Shown: in pieces, positions 39,870 to 46,896 of the stretch
Layout of the letters: each line of letters opens with the position of its first letter
Position numbering within the stretch: position 1 is the stretch's first letter
Source of the DNA: Bacteroidia bacterium
GTDB taxonomy: Bacteria > Bacteroidota > Bacteroidia > Cytophagales > Cyclobacteriaceae
Assembly: GCA_030432655.1 (NCBI GenBank)
Contig: JAUILA010000034.1
Span: 1 to 46,896, forward strand
Length of the DNA stretch: 46,896 nucleotides
Direction: 5' to 3'
The notes under the pieces: model-generated
The model's database searches: none
The model's input: the letters and a program-made list of their open reading frames with translations, nothing else
What the model was told of the DNA's origin: nothing
Position numbers and translations under genes: made by a program

Positions 39870-42800
39870 ATGACATTCTTTTTTAAAACACGAAATAAAT
39901 GGTCGCTTCTGGTAATTACCCTTCTTTTTGCCTCATGCGGTCAGGACCTGCCAACGGAAACACCGCTGACCGTCCGTGAGGATGCGGCCACTGCGTCTGA
40001 CCGTTTGAAGCAAATCACCGAAAATACCGCAGTCGAATTGTACGACGGGTTGTCAATCAGCCTATGGGCGTCCGATTCCCTGGCGCCGGATCCGATTGCC
40101 ATGTCCATCGATGACGATGGCAATGTGTACCTGACCCGGACCAACCGTCAGAAAAACTCGGAATTCGATATCCGGGGCCACCGGGACTGGATGACTCCTT
40201 CGATCGGCCTGCAATCCGTGGAGGAGCGTCGTGCCTTTCTCCATGAAACCTTTGCGCCGGAAAAAAGCAGTGAGAATGAATGGCTGCCTGACCTGAACGG
40301 GGACGGAAGCCATGACTGGAAAGATCTGGCGGTGGAAGAAGATGAGGTTTGGAAAATCACCGATACGGACGGAGACGGCATTGCTGATGTATCCAAACGG
40401 ATTCTGTCTGATTTTCACGATGAGGTGAGTGACGTGGCCGGTGCCCTGCTCGTCCGTGACAACGATGTTTTCGTAGGGATCGGTCCGGACATGTGGCGCC
40501 TGGAAGATACCAATGATGACGAGGTGCTGGATAAAAAGGAATCAATCAGCCATGGCTATGCCGTCCATATCGGCTTTGGCGGACACGGAATGTCCGGGGC
40601 TATCGAAGGGCCTGACGGAAGAATTTACTGGGGTATTGGCGATATCGGCGCGAATATCACGGACAAGGAAGGCAATAATTATAAGTACCCTAACCAGGGT
40701 GTGATCGTGCGGTCCGAACCGGATGGCAGCAATTTCGAAGTGTTTGCAGCCGGACTCCGGAATACGCACGAATTTGTTTTTGATGAATACGGGAATATCA
40801 TCAGTTCGGATAACGACGGCGATCACCCGGGTGAAAGCGAACGCCTGGTGTATATTGTACAGGGGCATGATGCGGGCTGGCGATCTAACTGGCAGTACGG
40901 AAAGTATACGGATCCGCGCAATAATGAATACAAAGTCTGGATGGACGAAAAGCTTTACCAGCCACGGTGGGAAGGGCAGGCGGCATATATTATCCCGCCC
41001 ATCATGAATTATCATAACGGTCCGACCGGAATGGTGTTTAATCCGGGTACGGCACTGGGGGCGGACTGGAAAAACCACTTTTTCCTGGTGGAGTTCGTGG
41101 GGAACCCGAGCCGGTCACCGATCTGGGCATTTACGCTGAAACCCAAAGGGGCTTCATTTGAACTCGAGCAGGAGAAGCAGATTGTGACCGGGATACTTCC
41201 TACCGGGATTAAATTTGGTCCGGATGGCGCCTTGTACGCGGCGGACTGGATCAATGGATGGGGCACGAAGAATTACGGCCGGGTATGGCGGATTGATGTG
41301 ACCAATGAGAAGAATGACTTGTCTGCAGCCAGGAAACAGACTGAAGCGCTAATGAAGCTGGATTATTCTGATCAGTCAGATGACCGTCTTTATGAGCTGC
41401 TATTCTACGAAGACATGAGGATCCGGCAGAAAGCCCAATTTGAACTGGCGGAAAGGGGCGAAAAGGAATTGTTCGAACAAGCCATCGGCCAGACAGACAA
41501 CCAGCTGGCGCGTGTTCACGGTATCTGGGGACTGGGACAGCTGGGCCGGGATAACAAGGAAAGTGCTGCGGCCCTGACTGGTTTGCTCAATGACAGTGAT
41601 CCTGAAATAGTAGCACAGGCCGTGAAAATCCTGGGTGATATCCGGTTTGAGGAAGCGGCAGGATCAATTACTGAATTGCTTGGCCATTCCTATCCACGCA
41701 CCAGGTTCTATGCTGCCGAAGCGCTCGGACGACTTGCTTATGCGGACGCCGTTCCGGACCTGATCAGTATGCTGGAGGAGAATAATGATGAGGACGTGTA
41801 CTTGCGCCATGCCGCCGTGCTTGCCCTGAGCCGGATTGGTGCGGGCGATGCCATGGTTGCACTGACTGATTCTCCAAGTAAGGCACTGCGTACGGCAGCA
41901 GTCCTTGTGCTCAGGAGAATGGGCGATGAGCGCGTTGCGGAGTTTCTCAATGACGAAGATGAGTACGTTGTGACCGAAGCGGCACGTGCGATCAATGATG
42001 ATTTTTCTATTGAACCCGCACTGCCTGCCCTGGCTGCAACACTGGCAGAGAGCCGGTTTGCTTCAGAAGCGCTGTTGCGCAGGAGTATTAACGCTGCACT
42101 TCGTGTCGGTGGTGAAAAGGAGGCGACCATGCTGATTGATTTTGCTCAGCGGGAGAATGTCACGCCGGAACTGAAGGCAGAAGCACTGGCTGCCCTGGGC
42201 ACCTGGGCCAATCCTTCTGTGCTGGATCGGGTGGACGGACGTTACCGCGGCGAGATTTCCCGTGATCCGGGAGTTATCAGCAATATGGTGGCCGAACATG
42301 TACCCGGGTTCCTGGACAGTTCAGATCCTGAAGTGGTCATGGCAGCGGCAAGAATGCTTAATGAGCTTCAGATTACTGATTATAACGACAGACTGGCCAC
42401 TTTGATGGCTCGTCATCCGGAAGCACAGGTTCGCGCCGTGGCGCTGGAAAGCCTGAGCGGACTGCATTATTCTGATATGGACGGTTTGATGCGCCAGGGT
42501 ATGAATGACCGCGACAGTGAAGTTCGTACAGCCGCACTCGGACTGATGGAAGACATGGATATTTCGGCAGAAAACCTTCCGGGAATTGTTGATCCTGTAT
42601 TTCGGAAAGGAACACTTGACGAACAACAGGAGATGCTTCGGGTGCTGGGTAAAATGCCGGTGGAGGAAAGCGGACCTATCCTGAGCGATCTGACCGACCG
42701 GATGGTTAGCGGCGACTTGTCTAAAAACCTGAGCCTTGACCTTATTGAAGCGGTGGAAGCCACCGGCTCGGAAGAGCTGATTGCAGCTCTTGATCCGCTT

Positions 42801-43253
42801 AAGACGGATGATGCGGCCATGGAAGCGGCATTATACGGTGGGGACCGCCGTCTTGGCGCACGTATTTTCTATACCCATGCGGCGGCACAGTGTACACGGT
42901 GTCACGTGATCCAGGGTGAAGGAACCACTGTCGGACCGAAGCTCGCAGGAATTGGAAGCCTCCTGACCCGCGAACAACTGCTGGAAGCACTGATAGAGCC
43001 CGGAGCACGTTTGGCTCCTGGTTTTGGCACAGTGACGCTCACACTCACAGATGGCGCAACCGTGTCAGGCATTTTAATGGAAGAGACGGAAGATGAACTG
43101 GTACTAAAGACGTCGGAAGCAGAGCCTCTGCATATTGAGGTCTCCCGTGTCACCGAACGCAGGAATGCCCCGTCAAGTATGCCGGCGATGGGCAGCATTC
43201 TCACTACCCGTGAACTGCGGGATGTGGTGGAGTTCCTCGCCAACCTGGAATAA
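39870..43253 (+). CDS. Heme-binding CxxCH lipoprotein with beta-propeller and HEAT repeats
   Basis: About 1127 residues from the ATG at 39870; a start at 39855 adds five residues. The lipobox LFASC places the protein on a membrane outside the cytoplasm. Residues about 45-480 form a sorbosone-dehydrogenase-like propeller (SHGYAVHIGFGGHGMSGAIE, GDIGANITDKEG, FGPDGALYAADWINGWGTKN). About 490-960 are HEAT-like helical repeats (RVHGIWGLGQLGRD, LRHAAVLALSRIGAGDAMVA). A single c-type heme motif CTRCH lies near residue 1008, with a downstream Met-containing stretch. This is the PVC-type heme-binding CxxCH plan. It probably oxidises or binds a sugar-like substrate and passes electrons; the exact reaction is unknown. 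Confidence 0.88.
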   Translation: MTFFFKTRNKWSLLVITLLFASCGQDLPTETPLTVREDAATASDRLKQITENTAVELYDGLSISLWASDSLAPDPIAMSIDDDGNVYLTRTNRQKNSEFDIRGHRDWMTPSIGLQSVEERRAFLHETFAPEKSSENEWLPDLNGDGSHDWKDLAVEEDEVWKITDTDGDGIADVSKRILSDFHDEVSDVAGALLVRDNDVFVGIGPDMWRLEDTNDDEVLDKKESISHGYAVHIGFGGHGMSGAIEGPDGRIYWGIGDIGANITDKEGNNYKYPNQGVIVRSEPDGSNFEVFAAGLRNTHEFVFDEYGNIISSDNDGDHPGESERLVYIVQGHDAGWRSNWQYGKYTDPRNNEYKVWMDEKLYQPRWEGQAAYIIPPIMNYHNGPTGMVFNPGTALGADWKNHFFLVEFVGNPSRSPIWAFTLKPKGASFELEQEKQIVTGILPTGIKFGPDGALYAADWINGWGTKNYGRVWRIDVTNEKNDLSAARKQTEALMKLDYSDQSDDRLYELLFYEDMRIRQKAQFELAERGEKELFEQAIGQTDNQLARVHGIWGLGQLGRDNKESAAALTGLLNDSDPEIVAQAVKILGDIRFEEAAGSITELLGHSYPRTRFYAAEALGRLAYADAVPDLISMLEENNDEDVYLRHAAVLALSRIGAGDAMVALTDSPSKALRTAAVLVLRRMGDERVAEFLNDEDEYVVTEAARAINDDFSIEPALPALAATLAESRFASEALLRRSINAALRVGGEKEATMLIDFAQRENVTPELKAEALAALGTWANPSVLDRVDGRYRGEISRDPGVISNMVAEHVPGFLDSSDPEVVMAAARMLNELQITDYNDRLATLMARHPEAQVRAVALESLSGLHYSDMDGLMRQGMNDRDSEVRTAALGLMEDMDISAENLPGIVDPVFRKGTLDEQQEMLRVLGKMPVEESGPILSDLTDRMVSGDLSKNLSLDLIEAVEATGSEELIAALDPLKTDDAAMEAALYGGDRRLGARIFYTHAAAQCTRCHVIQGEGTTVGPKLAGIGSLLTREQLLEALIEPGARLAPGFGTVTLTLTDGATVSGILMEETEDELVLKTSEAEPLHIEVSRVTERRNAPSSMPAMGSILTTRELRDVVEFLANLE

Positions 43254-43316
43254 CAACTTGGCAGTACAATTATTAAGTTGCCGGAACAGACTCAGGAAGT
43301 AATCACGTTTTCAAAG

Positions 43317-43345
43317 AAAAGCCCGGTCATGCCGGGCTTTTTTTT
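43317..43345 (+). terminator. Terminator after heme/HEAT gene
   Basis: GCCCGG (43321-43326) pairs with CCGGGC (43332-43337), the stem is extended by A-T pairs, and eight T residues follow. Confidence 0.93.
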
Positions 43346-43487
43346 GAGCGGCAGGATAAGCGATGGAAAGATTTGTGAGTAATCTAATGCCTTGATAAAG
43401 AGTTCAAAATGATTGCCGGTTCTTGATGAGGCAAACAACAGGGGATGATTTCTGTTAGCTTATGTGTTAAACCAAATGAAATCAGAC

Positions 43488-43805
43488 ATGAAAATTAAAT
43501 ATATTTCAATCATAGCAATCGTTACACTGATGACCGCTTGTGGCAGCGGGGCCAGTGAAAAAGAAGAGGAGACAACCCGAACAGCTACTGAAAATTCTGT
43601 GGAGGATGAAGGCGTTGTCGGCGATATTAAAGACGCCGGTAAAGATGTGGGAGAAGCGGTCAAGGGTGCTGCCGAGGACGTAGGCGACGTGGTCAAAGGA
43701 GATTCACCCGCTGAGGAACGGGCTGAGGATGAGGCGGAGGCCAAAGCTGACGCCGAAGAGGAAGCTGAAGAACGTGCTGAGGATCGGGCAGAAGGCGATA
43801 ACTAA
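43488..43805 (+). CDS. Small acidic lipoprotein
   Basis: From the ATG at 43488 the product has 105 residues; a start 24 bases earlier only lengthens the signal. Lipobox LMTAC, then a Ser/Glu-rich segment and a repeat-like region (DIKDAGKDVGEAVKGAAEDV, then GDVVKGD) and a highly acidic Ala/Glu/Arg/Asp tail. The amphipathic repeats recall YtxH-type or LEA-like surface proteins. It starts after a terminator and is followed 35 bases later by the deacetylase gene. Function unknown. Confidence 0.6.
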   Translation: MKIKYISIIAIVTLMTACGSGASEKEEETTRTATENSVEDEGVVGDIKDAGKDVGEAVKGAAEDVGDVVKGDSPAEERAEDEAEAKADAEEEAEERAEDRAEGDN

Positions 43806-43839
43806 TACAATACCTGACCGGCCGGGCCGTTCAGACTTT

Positions 43840-44778
43840 ATGATGAAAAAATATTTTCCGTATTTCTTAACGGCCCTGCTGTTACTTTCCGGCCAGTTAA
43901 CGGCCATTTCCCAGGAAAAGAAAGTTACGATTACCGTGGATGATCTCCCGACGGTGATCTATGCAGACGAACCATATGTGGAGCGGCTTGAACTCACAAA
44001 ACGGTTTACCGAATTCTTCAGTGAAAATGAAATCCCGGCCATTGGGTTTGTGAATGAAAAAAAGGTCTACGCGGAGAATGCGCCTGATCCGAAGGAAGTG
44101 AAGCTGTTGGAATTATGGTACGAACACGGCCTGGAACTGGGAAACCATACATTCTCCCACATGAATTACAACCAGAATGGGTTTGACGCCTTCACGGCGG
44201 ATATGCTGAAAGGAGAAAAGGTGATGAAAAAGGTGGGAGGGAAATACAACCAGCCTCCTGTATACCTGAGGCACCCCTATCTGCGCAGTGGCAAGACGCA
44301 GGGGCAGTCAGATTCTCTGCTTCAATTCCTGGATGAACAAGGCTATAAGGAAGCTCCTGTCACCCTGGATAACGGGGATTATTTGTTTGCCGTCAAATAC
44401 GAAAAGGCCCGAAATAATGGAGATCAGGCAGAAATGAAAAAAATCAGTGATGCGTACCTGGAGTATACGGCCGACCAGATCGACTATTATGAACAGCTGA
44501 CGGCCCATGTTTTTGACCGTCAGGTGCCGCAGGTCTTTCTGATGCATATCAACTGGCTGAATGCCGATGTGCTGGAAGAGCTGGCCAATTTGTTCAGGAG
44601 CAAAGGGTATGCTTTCGTTTCTCTGGCCGAATCCCTGGAAGATGAAGCCTACGATCATCCGATCACCCGATACGGCGACTGGGGAATATCCTGGCTGGAA
44701 CGCTGGGCATTGAGCGACGGAGATGCTTCTGATCTGATGAAGGCAAGCCCTACTGTTCCGGAGTTCATTCTTAAATAG
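43840..44778 (+). CDS. Exported polysaccharide deacetylase family protein
   Basis: From the ATG pair at 43840/43843 the protein has about 312 residues; an earlier in-frame start would overlap the lipoprotein gene and lacks a signal peptide. Signal peptide ends near AISQ. The NodB motifs are VTITVDDLPT (two Asp, metal and base), ELGNHTFSHMNYN (His pair) and YLRHPYLRSGKTQ (arginine motif). The last part includes VFLMHINWLNADVLEELANL, the usual His-Leu segment. It should remove acetyl groups from a cell-surface or exogenous polysaccharide. It precedes the phosphoesterase by 83 bases. The substrate is not known. Confidence 0.88.
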   Translation: MMKKYFPYFLTALLLLSGQLTAISQEKKVTITVDDLPTVIYADEPYVERLELTKRFTEFFSENEIPAIGFVNEKKVYAENAPDPKEVKLLELWYEHGLELGNHTFSHMNYNQNGFDAFTADMLKGEKVMKKVGGKYNQPPVYLRHPYLRSGKTQGQSDSLLQFLDEQGYKEAPVTLDNGDYLFAVKYEKARNNGDQAEMKKISDAYLEYTADQIDYYEQLTAHVFDRQVPQVFLMHINWLNADVLEELANLFRSKGYAFVSLAESLEDEAYDHPITRYGDWGISWLERWALSDGDASDLMKASPTVPEFILK

Positions 44779-44861
44779 TAATTCCTTAATAAACTGGTAA
44801 ATTTTTGTCCTGTTAATTCCCGGCAGTAAATGGTAACTTAAGGTCTTAATCCCTTACTGTT

Positions 44862-46700
44862 ATGAAAAAGCTGCTGTTTGCCTGTTTGTTTGTTTTCGTC
44901 GCCTGGTCAGGAACCTGCCAGGACCGTTCACGGATAATTGTGGACATCCCGACAGACCAGAAACCCTGGAGTGACAGGGAGATCAACACCAATAATTTCC
45001 AGTTTGCCATTGTCACCGACCGCACCGGCGGTCATCGCCCGGGGGTTTTCCTTGAGGGTATTCATCGCCTTAACCTCATGCAGCCTGAATTTGTCCTGAG
45101 TGTCGGGGATCTGATCGAAGGGTATACGGAAGATACGGATCGTTTGGATGCCGAATGGACAGAATTCAACGGGTTCATTGATAGTCTATCGGTGCCGTTC
45201 TTTTACGTACCAGGCAATCATGATATCACCAACCAGGTGATGGAGGATAAATGGAAGGAGTTATATGGCGTGACGTATTACCATTTCGTTTACAACGATG
45301 TCCTTTTCCTCTGCCTGAATAGTGAAGATAATTTACGCGGAGCCGGCCGGGGAACCATCGATGATGAACAGTACGAATATATTAAGAAGACTCTCGAAGA
45401 AAATCAGGATGTTAAATGGACGCTGGTTTTTATGCACCAGCCACTGTGGGTGCAGGAGGATACCAAACGCTGGAACGATGTGGAGGCGCTGCTCGCCGAC
45501 AGGGAGCATAATGTTTTTGCGGGCCACTATCACAGGTACTGGAAAACCAAACGTAATAATGGCAAATACATTGCCCTGGCTACCACTGGGGGAGGCAGTC
45601 CCTTGAGAGGAACGGCCTACGGCGAGTTTGATCATGTTGTTTGGGTGACCATGACCGACGAAGGCCCCATCCTTGCGAATCTCCTGCTGGAAGGGGTGTG
45701 GGATGAGAATATTGTTACCGAGGATCTGATCGAACTGGTGCGGAACCGTCCGTACCCGATCAGCCAGGAAACCGTATATGCCGCCTCAGAGAACAGTTAC
45801 GAAACGACCCTTCGTATTACAAATGACAGCGATTACCCGATGGAGGTACGGCTGGAGGGATTCAACAACCAGGACTGGGATTATTCTTTATCGGAGAATG
45901 CTCTGCGGGTAGAACCAAATGATGTAAAGGATATCAGGATGACCATGGCGGCGATGTCGGATGATGGAGAAATAAGAGCCCCCGTTCATCTGAATACCGA
46001 AGTGAGTTACCTATATCCCGGCCGGACAGATGTTGTTCTTCAGCAGGAATTCCTGGTGGGTCCGGTGCGTAAATACCTGGTTACACATTCAACCTCCCCG
46101 GTAAAAGTCGACGGCAAGATGAGTGAATGGGCTGGAGAATGGATGTCATTCGGCGGGGAGCTTATGAAAGGGAAACCATTTGATTACAGCGGACCTAAGG
46201 ATTTGCAGGTCAGTTTCCAGGTAGCGACGGATGATAATAATCTTTACCTGGCATTCCGCATTGATGACGACGAGATCTATATGAATGAAAAAGGTTCGCT
46301 TTGGAGTCAGGATGCCTTGCTGGTCGGACTGGACCCGCGGGAAGCTGGCGTGAGTTCACAAAATAAAGGAGAGGGCAGAAACCAGGCATGGCTCGGGTAC
46401 CTGCGATCGTTTCGCGAAACAGATCCGACCCACTGGCCAAACGATGCGCCGGTAGAAGTGGAGTCTGCCATGACCCGTACAGATACCGGGGTGGCGTTGG
46501 AGATGGCGATCCCGCTCAGCTATCTCGAAGAAAATCAGCCCGGCGGCTGGGAAAACTTCAGACTTATCCTTGGCTATTACGATTACGATGATGAAGGAGA
46601 GCAACGAACCGAACATTACTGGTACCCCGCCTGGGACAGCGACGGAAACCTGGTGGGTTCCGGGACATTTTTTCGGGAAGTTGTAACCAACGAGCCTTAA
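44862..46700 (+). CDS. Exported metallophosphoesterase with CBM9-like C-terminal domain
   Basis: A 612-residue protein with a signal peptide (MKKLLFACLFVFVAWSGTC). The calcineurin-type catalytic domain covers about 40-275, with FAIVTDRTGGH, VLSVGDLIEG, FYVPGNHDI, LVFMHQPLW and NVFAGHYHRY as metal and proton ligands. DRTGG replaces the usual D-x-H, a variant known in this subgroup. A linking beta domain follows (about 300-400), then a CBM9/DOMON-like domain (about 405-605, SPVKVDGKMSEWAGEWMSFG, LYLAFRIDDDEIYMNE, ALEMAIPLSYLEE) likely to bind carbohydrate. The protein could cleave phosphate esters on sugars or glycans outside the cell. A hairpin follows immediately. Confidence 0.88.
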   Translation: MKKLLFACLFVFVAWSGTCQDRSRIIVDIPTDQKPWSDREINTNNFQFAIVTDRTGGHRPGVFLEGIHRLNLMQPEFVLSVGDLIEGYTEDTDRLDAEWTEFNGFIDSLSVPFFYVPGNHDITNQVMEDKWKELYGVTYYHFVYNDVLFLCLNSEDNLRGAGRGTIDDEQYEYIKKTLEENQDVKWTLVFMHQPLWVQEDTKRWNDVEALLADREHNVFAGHYHRYWKTKRNNGKYIALATTGGGSPLRGTAYGEFDHVVWVTMTDEGPILANLLLEGVWDENIVTEDLIELVRNRPYPISQETVYAASENSYETTLRITNDSDYPMEVRLEGFNNQDWDYSLSENALRVEPNDVKDIRMTMAAMSDDGEIRAPVHLNTEVSYLYPGRTDVVLQQEFLVGPVRKYLVTHSTSPVKVDGKMSEWAGEWMSFGGELMKGKPFDYSGPKDLQVSFQVATDDNNLYLAFRIDDDEIYMNEKGSLWSQDALLVGLDPREAGVSSQNKGEGRNQAWLGYLRSFRETDPTHWPNDAPVEVESAMTRTDTGVALEMAIPLSYLEENQPGGWENFRLILGYYDYDDEGEQRTEHYWYPAWDSDGNLVGSGTFFREVVTNEP

Positions 46701-46706
46701 TCATTT

Positions 46707-46722
46707 CCCCCCTTGAGGGGGG
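46707..46722 (+). terminator. Perfect CCCCCC-TTGA-GGGGGG hairpin after phosphoesterase
   Basis: Six C residues pair with six G residues around TTGA, starting six bases after the stop. The same motif, slightly extended, follows the TonB-dependent receptor. No T-run; a repeat element or weak terminator. Confidence 0.45.
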
Positions 46723-46737
46723 CGCAATGTCATTAAG

Positions 46738-46896
46738 CTAAGGCAAGATTAAATTAGGACTTTGTGATTTGTCTGCGCTTAATGACAGAGCGAGTTTGGG
46801 TGTGAGTGTGAGGATACAGTTGAGTAGCCTGAAAAATTCATTAAAGCGTTTGGTACCACCTGCCAAAAGGCTGATTTGTTGGGAAGAAGGCATACT
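46738..46896 (-). CDS. Unidentified open frame ending here, 5' part beyond window
   Basis: Fifty-two codons without a stop enter from the right edge and end at TAG (46738-46740). The peptide includes QQISLLAGGTKRFNEFFRLL and ends SPNLILP. I do not recognise it. It may be the C-terminus of a minus-strand gene that converges with the phosphoesterase, or a chance frame in spacer. Confidence 0.25.
   Translation of the reverse strand, partial: SMPSSQQISLLAGGTKRFNEFFRLLNCILTLTPKLALSLSADKSQSPNLILP

Noticed and set aside
40542-41078. 178-codon minus-strand frame
   Set aside because: It is antisense to the propeller part of the heme protein and arises from codon bias.

Overview
The window looks like Bacteroidota chromosome, most likely Cytophagia-like (the rank is an inference). 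The signs are: a PadR regulator fused in operon with a FtsX/MacB permease that carries the Bacteroidota N-terminal prefix; an OMP_b-brl_3 type TonB-dependent receptor with a carboxypeptidase-regulatory N-terminus; LytS/LytTR pairs; an Rhs core with the YYPFGLTFNSYQR signature; a TAnnTTTG promoter in front of tRNA-Pro; and AT-rich leaders without Shine-Dalgarno sequences before most start codons.

Region 1 (1-7.2 kb) is accessory, AT-rich by eye and heavily decayed. It begins with the edge of an IS3 orfA. A tyrosine recombinase follows, whose stop codon is the anticodon of a 3'-half tRNA-Leu(UAA), which marks the junction of an integrated element lying to the left. Next come an IS21 remnant and a frameshifted IS3 orfB. 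On the minus strand lie three toxin-immunity cassettes of a polymorphic-toxin system: two broken HExxH-type metallopeptidase tips and one Rhs-core tip, each followed by an exported or lipoprotein immunity candidate. The region ends with an origin-like cluster of TCCACA boxes beside a winged-helix Rep-like protein. A complete tRNA-Pro(UGG) separates it from the backbone.

Region 2 (7.6-20.3 kb) is mostly cell-envelope and stress genes. It has a two-domain fasciclin lipoprotein and an unusual secreted protein joining a carboxypeptidase-regulatory domain, two TonB C-terminal domains and leucine-rich repeats. A same-strand run follows: LpoB/CsgG-like protein, small beta-barrel, lipoprotein and a long PhoD-type phosphatase. 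A stress set comes next: hemerythrin, a helical-bundle protein, DUF4235, a DUF2945 tudor-like protein, a flavodoxin-like reductase, a 51-residue Pmp3/YqaE protein and a soluble histidine kinase.

Region 3 (20.3-27.1 kb) is a block with DUF502, a LytS-LytTR two-component pair and a divergent TonB-dependent receptor. It is bounded on both sides by copies, in opposite orientation, of the same mosaic hairpin repeats, and by pyrimidine-rich tracts.

Region 4 (27-46.9 kb) contains a PadR/permease operon with two candidate PadR operators, a DUF892 ferritin-like stress protein, an exported DinB-fold protein, a 1630-residue CheB-CheR-PAS-GAF-kinase-receiver hybrid, an M61 peptidase, a Bcr/CflA efflux pump, a heme-binding HEAT-repeat lipoprotein, an acidic lipoprotein, an exported polysaccharide deacetylase and a metallophosphoesterase with a CBM9-like tail. 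A partial unidentified reading frame leaves the right edge.
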